In this document: positions 27,728 through 35,718 of the stretch, in pieces | Position numbering within the stretch: the stretch's first letter is position 1 | Layout: the number at the start of each line of letters is the position of its first letter | DNA from: JAUMBM01 sp964645715 | Lineage (GTDB): Bacteria > Bacteroidota > Bacteroidia > Chitinophagales > Saprospiraceae | Length of the DNA: 64,000 nt | Reading direction: 5' to 3' | Assembly: GCA_964645715.1 (NCBI GenBank) | Contig: CAZYAO010000019.1 | Location: 5,138 to 69,137, forward strand | Position numbers and translations under genes: made by a program | The notes under the pieces: model-generated | What the model was told of the DNA's origin: nothing | The model's database searches: none | Seen by the model: only the letters and a program-made list of their open reading frames with translations

Positions 27728-27766
27728 CTGCACGTATTGATTTTTTGAAAAAATCAATACGTGCAG
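27728..27766. repeat. Second, A/T-rich 19-bp hairpin
   Basis: CTGCACGTATTGATTTTTT (27728-27746) and its exact complement (27748-27766) leave one base between them. It follows the TTCG hairpin by 4 bp. The arrangement repeats that at 11606-11690: a GC-rich hairpin, then one with a TTTTT-AAAAA tip. Confidence 0.7.
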
Positions 27767-27778
27767 CGGCTTTTACAC

Positions 27779-28558
27779 CTAATAGCTAACCCGCTTGTAA
27801 TAAAAATCGGGCAGCCAACGGGCATCTTCCGTTGTTTTATTGAGACTGAAACGGACAAAAACATTGAATCCGTAGTTGGTCATACGCGATTCCCGCTTGA
27901 CGCTGGGCGTGATATCAAGCTCCGCATACGCATCCACCCCCACCGTGAGCATCTTATCCCGGTCAACTGTGCGACCAAAACCACCTCTGGCAGCCAGCAA
28001 ATTGCCCCGCGGAGAACCCAGCGGGTCTTCGGGCGCAAAATACGTGCTTATTAAATCACGGGCCTCCTCATGGCCAATGCTTTTCACCAGCGTACTGGCA
28101 CCAAAGCCCTGGTCCCAGGCCAGCTTGTACCCTCCCATGAAATAGCAGGAATATTGCTTGTTGAACGAAAAGAATTCCTTGCCCAGCCCCAGCGTGAGGC
28201 CGAAGGCAAATCGTTCGTATGTAGAACTCGAAGTCATGGCCTCTCCGATGGCAATAATTGGCCAGTCTCTGTGCGTCAGCATACCTGAAAAACCGAAGCG
28301 CGCCTGACTGAACTCCTGCCGCAGCTTGAAGTCTTCCGCAAAAGTATCCCAGCTGTAGCCGCCCGGATGCGTAATGCGTATAGTCTCGTACAGATTGCGA
28401 AGCGGCGTGGTTTCGAAGCGGGTCTGGTGCATGAGGCGGGAGGCGCCGGCGTTAAAGCCCACACTCAACCGCACTGCCTGTGCATAACCTGCTGATAAAG
28501 AAAAAGTCGCTAAAAAAAGAAGGGGAAACAATGCCCTTGGGATGTAAAAAGTTTTCAT
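27779..28558 (-). CDS. Outer-membrane beta-barrel protein
   Basis: The 259-residue product has a signal peptide (ALFPLLFLATFSLSAGYAQA). Beta strands alternate in typical porin-like style (VRLSVGFNAGASRL, ARFGFSGMLTHRD, FAFGLTLGLGKEF, SCYFMGGYKLAWDQ, GVDAYAELDIT, NYGFNVFVRFSL). No family could be named. The product is probably in the outer membrane. It is followed by the hairpin pair at 27672-27766 and sits upstream of the M16 lipoprotein gene. Confidence 0.65.
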   Translation of the reverse strand: MKTFYIPRALFPLLFLATFSLSAGYAQAVRLSVGFNAGASRLMHQTRFETTPLRNLYETIRITHPGGYSWDTFAEDFKLRQEFSQARFGFSGMLTHRDWPIIAIGEAMTSSSTYERFAFGLTLGLGKEFFSFNKQYSCYFMGGYKLAWDQGFGASTLVKSIGHEEARDLISTYFAPEDPLGSPRGNLLAARGGFGRTVDRDKMLTVGVDAYAELDITPSVKRESRMTNYGFNVFVRFSLNKTTEDARWLPDFYYKRVSY

Positions 28559-28756
28559 ATTGGAAACGTTTTGGGACTACCCGATGCAACATCGCAGAAC
28601 TTACTAACGAAGTTAACAAAAAATAATCATTTGAGATTAGTTTTTTTTCGTCCATCCCTGACTTGCTGTATCATTTTGGTATTATTTTTACGAATCAGAT
28701 GAAGCATGGGAAAACTGCTTATCTTGCTGGCTACAATTTCTTAAACAAGTCTGCCA

Positions 28757-29812
28757 ATGAGTTACATAATTAGTGGGATACAACAAGTAGGTGTTGGTGT
28801 TCGCGATGCTGATGAAGCCTGGGCGTGGTACCGCCGGCACTTTGGTGTAGATGTTCCTGTTTTTGCTGAAAAGGCGCCTGCACGGTTGATGATTGATTAT
28901 ACCGGCAATAAGGTGCGCAACCGTTACGCCATTCTGGCGCTCAACATGCAGGGCGGTGGTGGTTTTGAAATATGGCAGTACACCTGCCGGCAGGGCGAGG
29001 CGCCAGCCAGCCCGCCGCAGCTGGGTGATCTCGGAATTTTTGCCGTCAAAATCAAGTGCCCAAGCCTGACAGCTGCCTACCGGGAGCTGGCATCAGCGGG
29101 TGTACAATTGCTGACTCAGCCGCAGGAAGGTGCTTGTGGTAAGAGTGCTTTTGTACAGGACTCCTACGGCAACATATTTCAGCTGGTGGAGACCGATGAC
29201 TGGTTTCAGCGGCGTCAGCAGCTCACAGGTGGCATCTACGGTGTCATTATTGGCGTATCTGACATAGACCGCGCGCTTACCCTTTACCGGGATGTACTCG
29301 GCTATGACCAACTGGTATGCGACGAGACGGGCGTGTCGGCCATGGCGGAGGGGCTGCCGGGCGGACAGAGACGCATTCGCCGCGTAGTGCTGCGCCACTC
29401 CAAGGCTCGCGAAGGTGCCTTTGCAGCACTCTTCGGCAAGAGCGAAATTGAGCTCGTTCAGGTGCTCGATGAGCCTGTCGAAAAGATTTACAAAAACCGG
29501 TTTTGGGGCGATCTGGGCTTTATACACCTGTGTTTTGATGTCAGCAACATGGATGCTCTCAAGGCACACTGCCTCAGTCAGGGTTTTCCGTTTACGGTTG
29601 ACAGCCAAAACAGCTTTGATATGGGAGAGGCTGCCGGTCGGTTTACATATACAGAAGATCCTGATGGTACGCTTATCGAGTTTGTCGAAACCCACAAAAT
29701 TCCGATCGTAAAAAAGCTCGGCTGGTACCTTGACCTGAAGCGACGCGACAGCCGCAGGCCACTGCCCCGCTGGATGATCAAAGCCATGGGGCTCAACCGA
29801 AACAAAGGCTGA
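28757..29812 (+). CDS. Tandem VOC (glyoxalase/dioxygenase superfamily) protein
   Basis: The 351-residue product has two vicinal-oxygen-chelate units, near residues 5-145 (IQQVGVGVRDADEAWAWYRR, YGNIFQLVE) and 158-315 (YGVIIGVSDIDRALTLYRD, FIHLCFDVSN, GTLIEFVET). Usual metal ligands are reduced: unit 1 begins with Gln instead of His and keeps only a Glu (FEIWQY), while unit 2 keeps Glu (SEIELVQ), His (FIHLCF) and Glu (IEFVET). The reaction is unknown, and a dioxygenase or isomerase cannot be distinguished. It stands alone in front of rnr and is transcribed away from the outer-membrane protein gene. Confidence 0.78.
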   Translation: MSYIISGIQQVGVGVRDADEAWAWYRRHFGVDVPVFAEKAPARLMIDYTGNKVRNRYAILALNMQGGGGFEIWQYTCRQGEAPASPPQLGDLGIFAVKIKCPSLTAAYRELASAGVQLLTQPQEGACGKSAFVQDSYGNIFQLVETDDWFQRRQQLTGGIYGVIIGVSDIDRALTLYRDVLGYDQLVCDETGVSAMAEGLPGGQRRIRRVVLRHSKAREGAFAALFGKSEIELVQVLDEPVEKIYKNRFWGDLGFIHLCFDVSNMDALKAHCLSQGFPFTVDSQNSFDMGEAAGRFTYTEDPDGTLIEFVETHKIPIVKKLGWYLDLKRRDSRRPLPRWMIKAMGLNRNKG

Positions 29813-29922
29813 AGAAACTATTTGCCCGCTGATTTTGTTTGCCTTATGTGGGTTTATGCAAACCTGCAAGGATGTATATTTATTTGATAAACAGTTTACG
29901 GGACAGCTACTGTCCCCCAAGT

Positions 29923-32340
29923 ATGGCAAAATTTAAGAGAAAAAAAGCCGGCGAAGCCGGGCAGCAGCTTTCAGCCCCCAAGCTGCAGATAGCTATTTTG
30001 GAATTATTTCGGACTCACCCCAAAAAGCAGCTGAACCCTAAGCAAGTATTGTCTAAACTCAAGGTAGCCAATAACAAGGATGCTGTTGCCAGCGCACTCG
30101 ATGAGCTCGCTGCTGCGCACAAGCTCATCGCGCTGGAAGATTTTCGCTACAAATTCAGGCCTCAGCCCAACCCTCACCGGATGCAGCTACTGCGGGAAGG
30201 ACGGGTAGATATGACGCGCTCAGGGGCTGCCTATATCGTCACAGAAGGCCAGGAACAAGACGTATTTGTGGGGCCGCGCTATTTGAAAGGAGCTATGCAT
30301 GGCGATACTGTCCAGATTCGCGTCTGGCAGGGCACCGGCCGCCTCAAGCCGGAAGGTGAGGTGGTTTCTGTCATAGAGCGAGCTTCCGAGCACTTCGTAG
30401 GGCTGCTGCGCATCTATCAGGCTTTTGGACTTGTCACGCTCGATGGCGACCAAAATATCGATGTGCGTGTACCCTCAGAGGCTTTGGGCGGCGGCACGGA
30501 CGGTGATAAGGTAGTCGTAAAGATTACGCGTTGGTCTGCAGAGCAGGGGGCTGCCAACTTCGGTGGTGAAATCACGGCTGTGCTGGGCAGGCCGGGTACC
30601 AGTGATGTCGATATGCAGGCCATCCTCATCAACAACGGCTTTCAGATTTCTTTCCCCATAGCTGCGATCCGCGAAGCCGATGCGCTGCCGCCAGCCATCA
30701 GTGAGCAGGAGATTGCGCTGCGCCGGGATATGCGTGACATTCTTACCTTTACCATAGACCCCATCGATGCCAAAGATTTTGACGATGCATTGTCAATCCG
30801 GACGCTCGATGACGGCAAGCTGGAGATTGGGGTTCACATCGCAGATGTGAGCCACTATGTGAAGCCGGGATCCGCACTTGACAAAGAGGCTTACCAGCGG
30901 TCTACATCAGTCTATCTGGTCGACCGGGTATGCCCGATGCTGCCCGAGCGCCTGTCCAATGAATTGTGTTCGCTACGTCCCAATGAGGACAAGCTAACTT
31001 TTTCAGCTGTCTTCATCTTCGATGCTAATTTCCGGATTGCGGGTCGCTGGTTCGGCAAGACCGTCATCCACTCTGATCGCCGGTTTGCCTATGAACAGGT
31101 GCAGGAAATACTGGAAAGTACAGAAGAACGACCGGCGGAGGATTATGCTGCCGAACTAAAGCTGCTCAACACCATCGCCAAAAAATTGCGTACCCGTCGC
31201 TTCCGGCAAGGGTCTATCGATTTTGATACCGAAGAGGTACGCTTCCGGCTCGATGACAACGGCGTCCCCCTTGAAGTGTACGTCAAAGAGCGCAAAGACG
31301 CGCACATGCTCATCGAAGAGTTTATGCTGCTGGCCAATAAAGAAGTTTCCCTGCTCATCCACCACAAAGAAGAGAAGCAGAGACAGAATATCCCCTTTGT
31401 CTATCGCGTTCACGATGAGCCCGATCTCGAGAAAGTTGCCGAGCTGGCCCGTTTTGCCGCAGCCATGGGCTTTGACATGGACATACAATCGCCACGCAGC
31501 ATTGGCAAGTCTTACAACCGACTAATTGAGCAGGCGCGCAAAGAACCGGGGCTCAAGCTACTGGCACCTTTGGCTATTCGTACAATGGCAAAGGCAGTCT
31601 ATAGCACCGACAACATCGGTCACTACGGGCTTGGTTTTTCCCACTACACACACTTCACTTCACCCATTCGCCGCTACAGCGACGTGCTCGCACATCGCAT
31701 TCTGGAGCGGAATCTTGGTCAGGGGGCGCTCTATCAGACAGATAAAAACAAGCTGAGTGAGCAGTGCGGCCATATTTCCCGGCAGGAAAAGCGTGCGGCA
31801 GATGCAGAGCGGGATAGTATCAAGTACAAGCAGGCAGAGTTTATGTCCAAGCATGTGGGCGATGTATTCAACGGTCTGGTCAGCGGACTCACCGACTTTG
31901 GTGTGTTTGTTGAACTCATCGACAGCCACTGCGAGGGGCTCATACCTTTCGAGCGGCTGCCCGACAACTTTGAGTTTGCCAGCGGCAAGCTCAGTATGCG
32001 CGGCCGGCGTACCGGCAGCAGCATCCGCATGGGCGATGAGGTAAAAATCCGCATACTCGATACAGATATCCAGCGGCGGCGCATAGAAATGGCCTGGGTG
32101 GAGGGGCCGCTCAATCGCCAGCAGGAAGCCTTGCCGGCGGGTCCGCAGGCAACAAAATCTCAGGCAGCCGATCCGGCAGGCCGGCGCAGAGCGGCCGGTG
32201 AGGCCGGCGACCGGCGCAGAGCGGCAGCCAAAGCTGGCGACCGGCGCAGAGCGGCCGGCGAGGCCGGCGACCGGCCAAGGCCGGCAGCCGGAAGGCACAA
32301 GCAGGCGGCCAAAGCCGGTGGCCGGCGAAAAAAAGATTAA
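29923..32340 (+). CDS. rnr: Ribonuclease R with repeat-built basic C-terminal tail
   Basis: The product has 805 residues from the ATG at 29923. It contains an N-terminal winged-helix, two cold-shock domains, the RNB catalytic domain with DPIDAKDFDDAL (residues 279-290, metal-binding aspartates), and an S1 domain (GLVSGLTDFGVFVELID). RNase R degrades structured RNA 3' to 5'. After the S1 domain comes a tail of about 65 residues made of near-repeats of AGDRRRAAxK/E, encoded by a 30-bp unit near 32180-32290. E. coli RNase R also has a basic tail, but this one looks recently expanded. An upstream ATG at 29839 is possible but precedes no conserved sequence. Confidence 0.95.
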   Translation: MAKFKRKKAGEAGQQLSAPKLQIAILELFRTHPKKQLNPKQVLSKLKVANNKDAVASALDELAAAHKLIALEDFRYKFRPQPNPHRMQLLREGRVDMTRSGAAYIVTEGQEQDVFVGPRYLKGAMHGDTVQIRVWQGTGRLKPEGEVVSVIERASEHFVGLLRIYQAFGLVTLDGDQNIDVRVPSEALGGGTDGDKVVVKITRWSAEQGAANFGGEITAVLGRPGTSDVDMQAILINNGFQISFPIAAIREADALPPAISEQEIALRRDMRDILTFTIDPIDAKDFDDALSIRTLDDGKLEIGVHIADVSHYVKPGSALDKEAYQRSTSVYLVDRVCPMLPERLSNELCSLRPNEDKLTFSAVFIFDANFRIAGRWFGKTVIHSDRRFAYEQVQEILESTEERPAEDYAAELKLLNTIAKKLRTRRFRQGSIDFDTEEVRFRLDDNGVPLEVYVKERKDAHMLIEEFMLLANKEVSLLIHHKEEKQRQNIPFVYRVHDEPDLEKVAELARFAAAMGFDMDIQSPRSIGKSYNRLIEQARKEPGLKLLAPLAIRTMAKAVYSTDNIGHYGLGFSHYTHFTSPIRRYSDVLAHRILERNLGQGALYQTDKNKLSEQCGHISRQEKRAADAERDSIKYKQAEFMSKHVGDVFNGLVSGLTDFGVFVELIDSHCEGLIPFERLPDNFEFASGKLSMRGRRTGSSIRMGDEVKIRILDTDIQRRRIEMAWVEGPLNRQQEALPAGPQATKSQAADPAGRRRAAGEAGDRRRAAAKAGDRRRAAGEAGDRPRPAAGRHKQAAKAGGRRKKD
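32180..32290 (+). repeat. 30-bp tandem repeat inside the rnr 3' end
   Basis: Three imperfect copies of a 30-bp GC-rich unit (GACCGGCGCAGAGCGGC core) keep the reading frame and encode GDRRRAA-type decamers. It lies at the extreme 3' end of rnr. Confidence 0.75.
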
Positions 32341-32361
32341 TTGTTTTTTACCTACGTCTAC

Positions 32362-33027
32362 GTGAACATACATTTTAACAATCATCACGATACCTACAAG
32401 CACCAAGGGATGCGCCGCAAGCTGGTGGCTGAGCTGCGGGCCAAAGGTATTCGGGATGAGCGGGTACTGCAGGCCATTGGGGCACTACCCCGCCATTTTT
32501 TCCTCGATCCTGCTTTTGAAGAATGGGCCTATGAAGACCGGCCCTTCCCGATAGGCTGCGAGCAGACTATCTCCCAGCCTTTCACGGTCGCCTTTCAAAC
32601 GGAACTGCTAGCGTTGCAGCCACGCATGAAAGTACTTGAAATAGGTACTGGTTCGGGCTATCAGGCCGCCATACTGGCGCTGCTCAAAGTACGGGTATTT
32701 ACCGTCGAGCGCCATAAAGAACTGCATCTTAAGGCAGCTGATATGATGCGCAGGCTGATGCCCGGCAATGTGCGCTGTTTTCATCGCGACGGCTTTCTGG
32801 GTCTGCCAGAGTTTGCGCCCTTTGACCGAATCCTAGTCACTGCCGGCGCTGCTGAAGTACCCGATACGCTGCTTCGGCAGCTGGCGCCCGGCGGCATTAT
32901 GGTCATTCCTGTCGGCACCAACGGGCAGCGTATGCACAAAATTACACAGACAGCGCCCGGGCACTTTCACGAAGAGGATAAGGGGGACTTTCGGTTTGTA
33001 CCTTTTGTAAAAGGGCTTGAAAAGTAG
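32362..33027 (+). CDS. pcm: Protein-L-isoaspartate O-methyltransferase
   Basis: The protein has the Pcm sequence HDTYKHQGMRRKLVAELRAKGI, then IGALPRHFFLDPAFEEWAY, the substrate motif CEQTISQPFTVAFQ, and the SAM loop VLEIGTGSGYQAAILA. It repairs isoaspartyl residues in damaged proteins using SAM, in the cytoplasm. The frame begins right after the rnr stop (TTG at 32341); GTG at 32362 is the best fit to homologous starts, and ATG at 32410 would cut into the conserved region. Short spacing to rnr indicates one transcript. A palindromic terminator follows at 33091. Confidence 0.93.
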   Translation: MNIHFNNHHDTYKHQGMRRKLVAELRAKGIRDERVLQAIGALPRHFFLDPAFEEWAYEDRPFPIGCEQTISQPFTVAFQTELLALQPRMKVLEIGTGSGYQAAILALLKVRVFTVERHKELHLKAADMMRRLMPGNVRCFHRDGFLGLPEFAPFDRILVTAGAAEVPDTLLRQLAPGGIMVIPVGTNGQRMHKITQTAPGHFHEEDKGDFRFVPFVKGLEK

Positions 33028-33090
33028 TAAGCCGCCCAGGTAGTCTTGCGCGGCTGAGGCTATACAAGCCTATCTGAGCGGTAAGCGCGT

Positions 33091-33128
33091 ACAGCGGGCG
33101 CATGTGCACATGCGCCCGCTGTATTTTT
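33091..33128 (+). terminator. Palindromic intrinsic terminator after pcm
   Basis: Bases 33091-33122 form a perfect 32-nt palindrome (arm ACAGCGGGCGCATGTG). It is followed by ATTTTTTTT, a classic intrinsic terminator for the rnr-pcm transcript. Confidence 0.88.
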
Positions 33129-33207
33129 TTTACCCATGACAATCAATTTTTTACATACAAAAAAAAGCTATACGCCCTCGCCAACCAAAAATTGGCACGC
33201 TTTTGGA

Positions 33208-33252
33208 ATAATACCAGATAATTGAAATCATCATCAAAAACACTGGTATTAT
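33208..33252 (+). promoter_or_regulatory. Inverted repeat reaching into the DUF3179 start codon
   Basis: ATAATACCAG (33208-33217) and CTGGTATTAT (33243-33252) are exact complements 25 bp apart. The right arm includes the first two bases of the ATG at 33251. In RNA it would partly hide the start; as DNA it could be an operator. Confidence 0.5.
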
Positions 33253-34267
33253 GAAGAGCACTATAGTCAAAAAAATGGCCCTGGCCGCAGTTGCCCTCTA
33301 TGGGCTCTCTATGGGCAATGTGTATGCGCAGCGCGCAGTGCTGGCGGAGGCGATGGAAAATGAAGGCGCCTTCCGCATGAACAATCTAGAGCTGCCCGAA
33401 TGGGATATCATTGCGGCAGGACCTGGCCGCGACGGTATCCCCGCTATCGATGCCCCAATCTTTACGGAGGCTAAGTATGCCCGCAAGCTTGCGGAAAGTG
33501 AAGTGGTGCTGGGTATTTCGATCAACGGAGTAGCCAAGGCCTACCCTGTTCGGATTCTGTCGCAGCACGAAATCGTCAATGACAACTTTGGCAACACGGC
33601 AGTTGTCGTCAGCTATAGCCCTCTTTGCGGGGCTGCGACGGCTTACAAGGCCGACGGAAAATTTGAGGACTGGCAGTTTGCTGTATCCGGCCTGCTCTAC
33701 AACAACAACCTGCTGATGTTTGACCGCCAGACGGAAAGCCTGTGGTCGCAGTTGCTGGGGCGCGCAGTAGCTGGCCCTGCCGTGGGGCAGTCGCTGGAAA
33801 AGGTACCCTACGTGCTCACCACCTGGCAGGAGTGGACCAACCGCCACCCGCAAAGCATGGTGCTCACGACGGATACGGGGTTTGGACGCAACTATGACAT
33901 TGACCCTTATGAGCAATATAGCAACAACGATCGGTTGATGTTCCCACTCAATCATATCGACAAGCGTCTGCCGCTCAAGCACCGCGTGCTGGGGATTGAG
34001 GTCAACGGCAAATTCAGGGCCTACCCCTACAGTTTGCTTGCTGCAGCGGAGAATAACATCATCGAAGATCAGTTTAACGGGCAGACAATCACGATTGAGT
34101 ACCTACCTGCGTCAAAGACAGCACTCGCGGTAGACGAAACGGGCCAGCTGGTGCCGGCACAAAGCATGTACTGGTTTGCGTGGGCGGCCTTCCACCCCCA
34201 GACCGAGATCTATGCACCGGCCAATCGCCCCACCGGAATTAGCATGAATATAGGATCGATTGAATAG
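33251..34267 (+). CDS. DUF3179 domain-containing secreted protein
   Basis: The 338-residue product has a signal peptide (KKMALAAVALYGLSMGNVYAQ). The DUF3179 region is recognisable by VVLGISINGVAKAYPVRIL, the NDNFGNTAVVVSYSPLCGAA motif (with a conserved Cys), FDRQTESLWSQLLGRA and a final PAQSMYWFAWAAFHPQTEIY. The family is widespread in marine bacteria and has no established function. It is a single gene between the rnr-pcm terminator and its own terminator at 34382. A possible start-codon-occluding hairpin precedes it. Confidence 0.88.
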   Translation: MKSTIVKKMALAAVALYGLSMGNVYAQRAVLAEAMENEGAFRMNNLELPEWDIIAAGPGRDGIPAIDAPIFTEAKYARKLAESEVVLGISINGVAKAYPVRILSQHEIVNDNFGNTAVVVSYSPLCGAATAYKADGKFEDWQFAVSGLLYNNNLLMFDRQTESLWSQLLGRAVAGPAVGQSLEKVPYVLTTWQEWTNRHPQSMVLTTDTGFGRNYDIDPYEQYSNNDRLMFPLNHIDKRLPLKHRVLGIEVNGKFRAYPYSLLAAAENNIIEDQFNGQTITIEYLPASKTALAVDETGQLVPAQSMYWFAWAAFHPQTEIYAPANRPTGISMNIGSIE

Positions 34268-34292
34268 TATCCCAATTGCCTGGCTGCCTGTT

Positions 34293-34335
34293 CATTCCAG
34301 TCGCTGCCACCCGTTGGTGGTTAGTGACTGGAATG
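34293..34335. repeat. Hairpin downstream of DUF3179 gene
   Basis: CATTCCAGTC (34293-34302) pairs with GACTGGAATG (34326-34335). An inner CCACC/GGTGG stem (34307-34311, 34316-34320) continues it. There is no T-run. Confidence 0.6.
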
Positions 34336-34381
34336 ACAGATGCAGTTTTAAGTTAAACTTTTTTGGGATAAAAACGGGTTC

Positions 34382-34423
34382 AGCTCGTCCCGCAAGGCAA
34401 GTCGGGGCGGGCTTTTCTTTTTA
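34382..34423 (+). terminator. Intrinsic terminator of DUF3179 gene
   Basis: AGCTCGTCCCG (34382-34392) pairs with CGGGGCGGGCT (34403-34413) using two G.U pairs. TTTTCTTTTT follows, fitting termination on the plus strand. Confidence 0.75.
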
Positions 34424-34425
34424 TA

Positions 34426-34463
34426 AAAAGCGCTTTGACGGCTGGCGCCGCCAAAGCGCTTTT
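34426..34463. terminator. CTTTG-core hairpin before the tandem repeat
   Basis: AAAAGCGCTTTGACGGC (34426-34442) pairs with 34447-34463 with one mismatch. It has an A-run on the left and a T-run on the right, so it is bidirectional in form. Confidence 0.7.
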
Positions 34464-34480
34464 ATTGGGGTTACATTTTG

Positions 34481-34759
34481 CCGCCACTGGCGGCAAAATA
34501 CGGTTCATTTTATTTTTCCGCCAGNNNNNNNNNNNNNNNNNNNNNNNNNNNNNNNNNNNNNNNNNNNNNNNNNNNNNNNNNNNNNNNNNNNNNNNNNNNN
34601 NNNNNNNNNNNNNNNNNNNNNNNNGTTACATTTTGCCGCCACTGGCGGCAAAATACGGTTCATTTTATTTTTCCGCCAGTGGCGGCAAAATACAGTTCAT
34701 TTTATTTTTCCGCCAGCGGCGGAAATATATAGTTCATTTTATTTTTCCGCCAGTGGCGG
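34481..34759. repeat. 37-bp-period tandem repeat with palindromic core
   Basis: Each unit is a 13-bp near-palindrome CCGCCAGTGGCGG plus a 24-bp A/T-rich linker ending GTTCATTTTATTTTT. Unit starts visible after the gap are 34636, 34673, 34710 and 34747, exactly 37 bp apart; another begins at 34481 before the gap. The period is not a multiple of three, so it is non-coding. The sequence before the gap (34470-34524) recurs right after it (34625-34679), so the true copy number is unknown. Confidence 0.85.
34525..34624. other. Assembly gap, 100 N, inside the tandem repeat
   Basis: The gap falls within the repeat, and its flanks are the same sequence. This suggests collapsed repeats or overlapping contig ends that were not merged. 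Confidence 0.95.
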
Positions 34760-34786
34760 AAAAATTGAAACTAACGCTTTAGCTGA

Positions 34787-35674
34787 CTAATAGGTCATGG
34801 CACGCAGATAGCGGAAGCTGCGCGTAACGCTCTCCATAGGAGCTACATCCCTAAAAGCATCCTGTTCGACAAAAAAATGCTTCATGCCGGCTGCTTCGGC
34901 TTCCCGGAAGACCGCAGGCCAGTCGACGATACCGTCCCCCACAGGCGCAAAAAAAGGATCGCTGCCGGCAGTCATATCTTTGACGTGCCAAAGCGGGAAT
35001 CTGCCCGGATAACGCTGGTAAAGCTCAGCAGCCGTAGCCTTGGTACGGCGAATCCAATACTGATCAAGTTCAAATTTGACCAGCTCTTTGTCTGTTTGCT
35101 CCAGCAGCACATCATAGGGTACAACCCCGCCGATGGGGAAAAATTCGAAGTCGTGGTTGTGGTAAGTCATCTGCAAACCGTAGCGGCGGCTCACCTCTGC
35201 GCAGCGGTTGAGCAGCTCAGCTACCCGCTTGTAATCATCTATGGTTTTTCTTTCGCTCTCTGCCAGCCAGGCTAGTACAATATAGGATTGGCCTACTTCT
35301 TTAGCATGCGCACAGGCCATCTCCCATTCGTTGGTCATAGTGCCACGCAGGTTTTTATCACTGACGCCTGTAGAAACATGGCCGCTAATGACCTGCAAAT
35401 GATTGGAATCGAGCATTTTTTTGAGGCGGGCCGGACTAATTCCCAGAAATTGACCATTGCCGTAGCCAAATAACTCAATATTCTGGTAACCAATGGCCGA
35501 TACCTGCCGAAGGGTACCCTCAAAGTCTTGTTGAAGCAGGTCCCTCAGCGTATACAACTGAATACCGATGCCGTCGACGCTGCCCGACCGGCGGCAGGCT
35601 GCCTGGTATACAGCAGGGCTTAGCGCTGCCAGCGCCAGCCAGGAGGAAGTTTGTAAAAAAGTTCTGCGCTGCAT
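34787..35674 (-). CDS. Sugar phosphate isomerase/epimerase-like TIM-barrel protein
   Basis: The 295-residue product starts MQRRTFLQTSSWLALAALSP, a Tat-like twin-arginine signal (RRTFLQ) followed by a hydrophobic stretch, so it is probably exported. The rest is the xylose-isomerase-like barrel: QLYTLRDLLQQDFEGTL, GYQNIELFGYGNG, TYHNHDFEFFP with a His likely to bind metal, KFELDQYWI, and PLWHVKDM. Family members act on sugars or related polyols; the substrate is not evident. It is convergent with the DUF3179 gene across the repeat array and lies 44 bp from the hexapeptide-repeat gene upstream. Confidence 0.82.
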   Translation of the reverse strand: MQRRTFLQTSSWLALAALSPAVYQAACRRSGSVDGIGIQLYTLRDLLQQDFEGTLRQVSAIGYQNIELFGYGNGQFLGISPARLKKMLDSNHLQVISGHVSTGVSDKNLRGTMTNEWEMACAHAKEVGQSYIVLAWLAESERKTIDDYKRVAELLNRCAEVSRRYGLQMTYHNHDFEFFPIGGVVPYDVLLEQTDKELVKFELDQYWIRRTKATAAELYQRYPGRFPLWHVKDMTAGSDPFFAPVGDGIVDWPAVFREAEAAGMKHFFVEQDAFRDVAPMESVTRSFRYLRAMTY

Positions 35675-35718
35675 GATTGACGTATTGTGCCCGCAGCAGA
35701 CTGCAGGCTTATGATAAA

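Noticed and set aside
29093..29929. 278-codon minus-strand frame
   Set aside because: It is antisense to the VOC gene, which has clear domain sequence.
31660..32406. 248-codon minus-strand frame
   Set aside because: It is antisense to rnr; its repetitive N-terminal half only mirrors the rnr tail repeat.
34481..34759. CRISPR array
   Set aside because: The linkers between palindromes are nearly the same in every unit, there are no unique spacers, and no cas genes are nearby.
34260..34790. Open frames across the 37-bp repeat
   Set aside because: The 37-bp period is not a multiple of three, the frames cross the N gap, and the products are repeat-derived.
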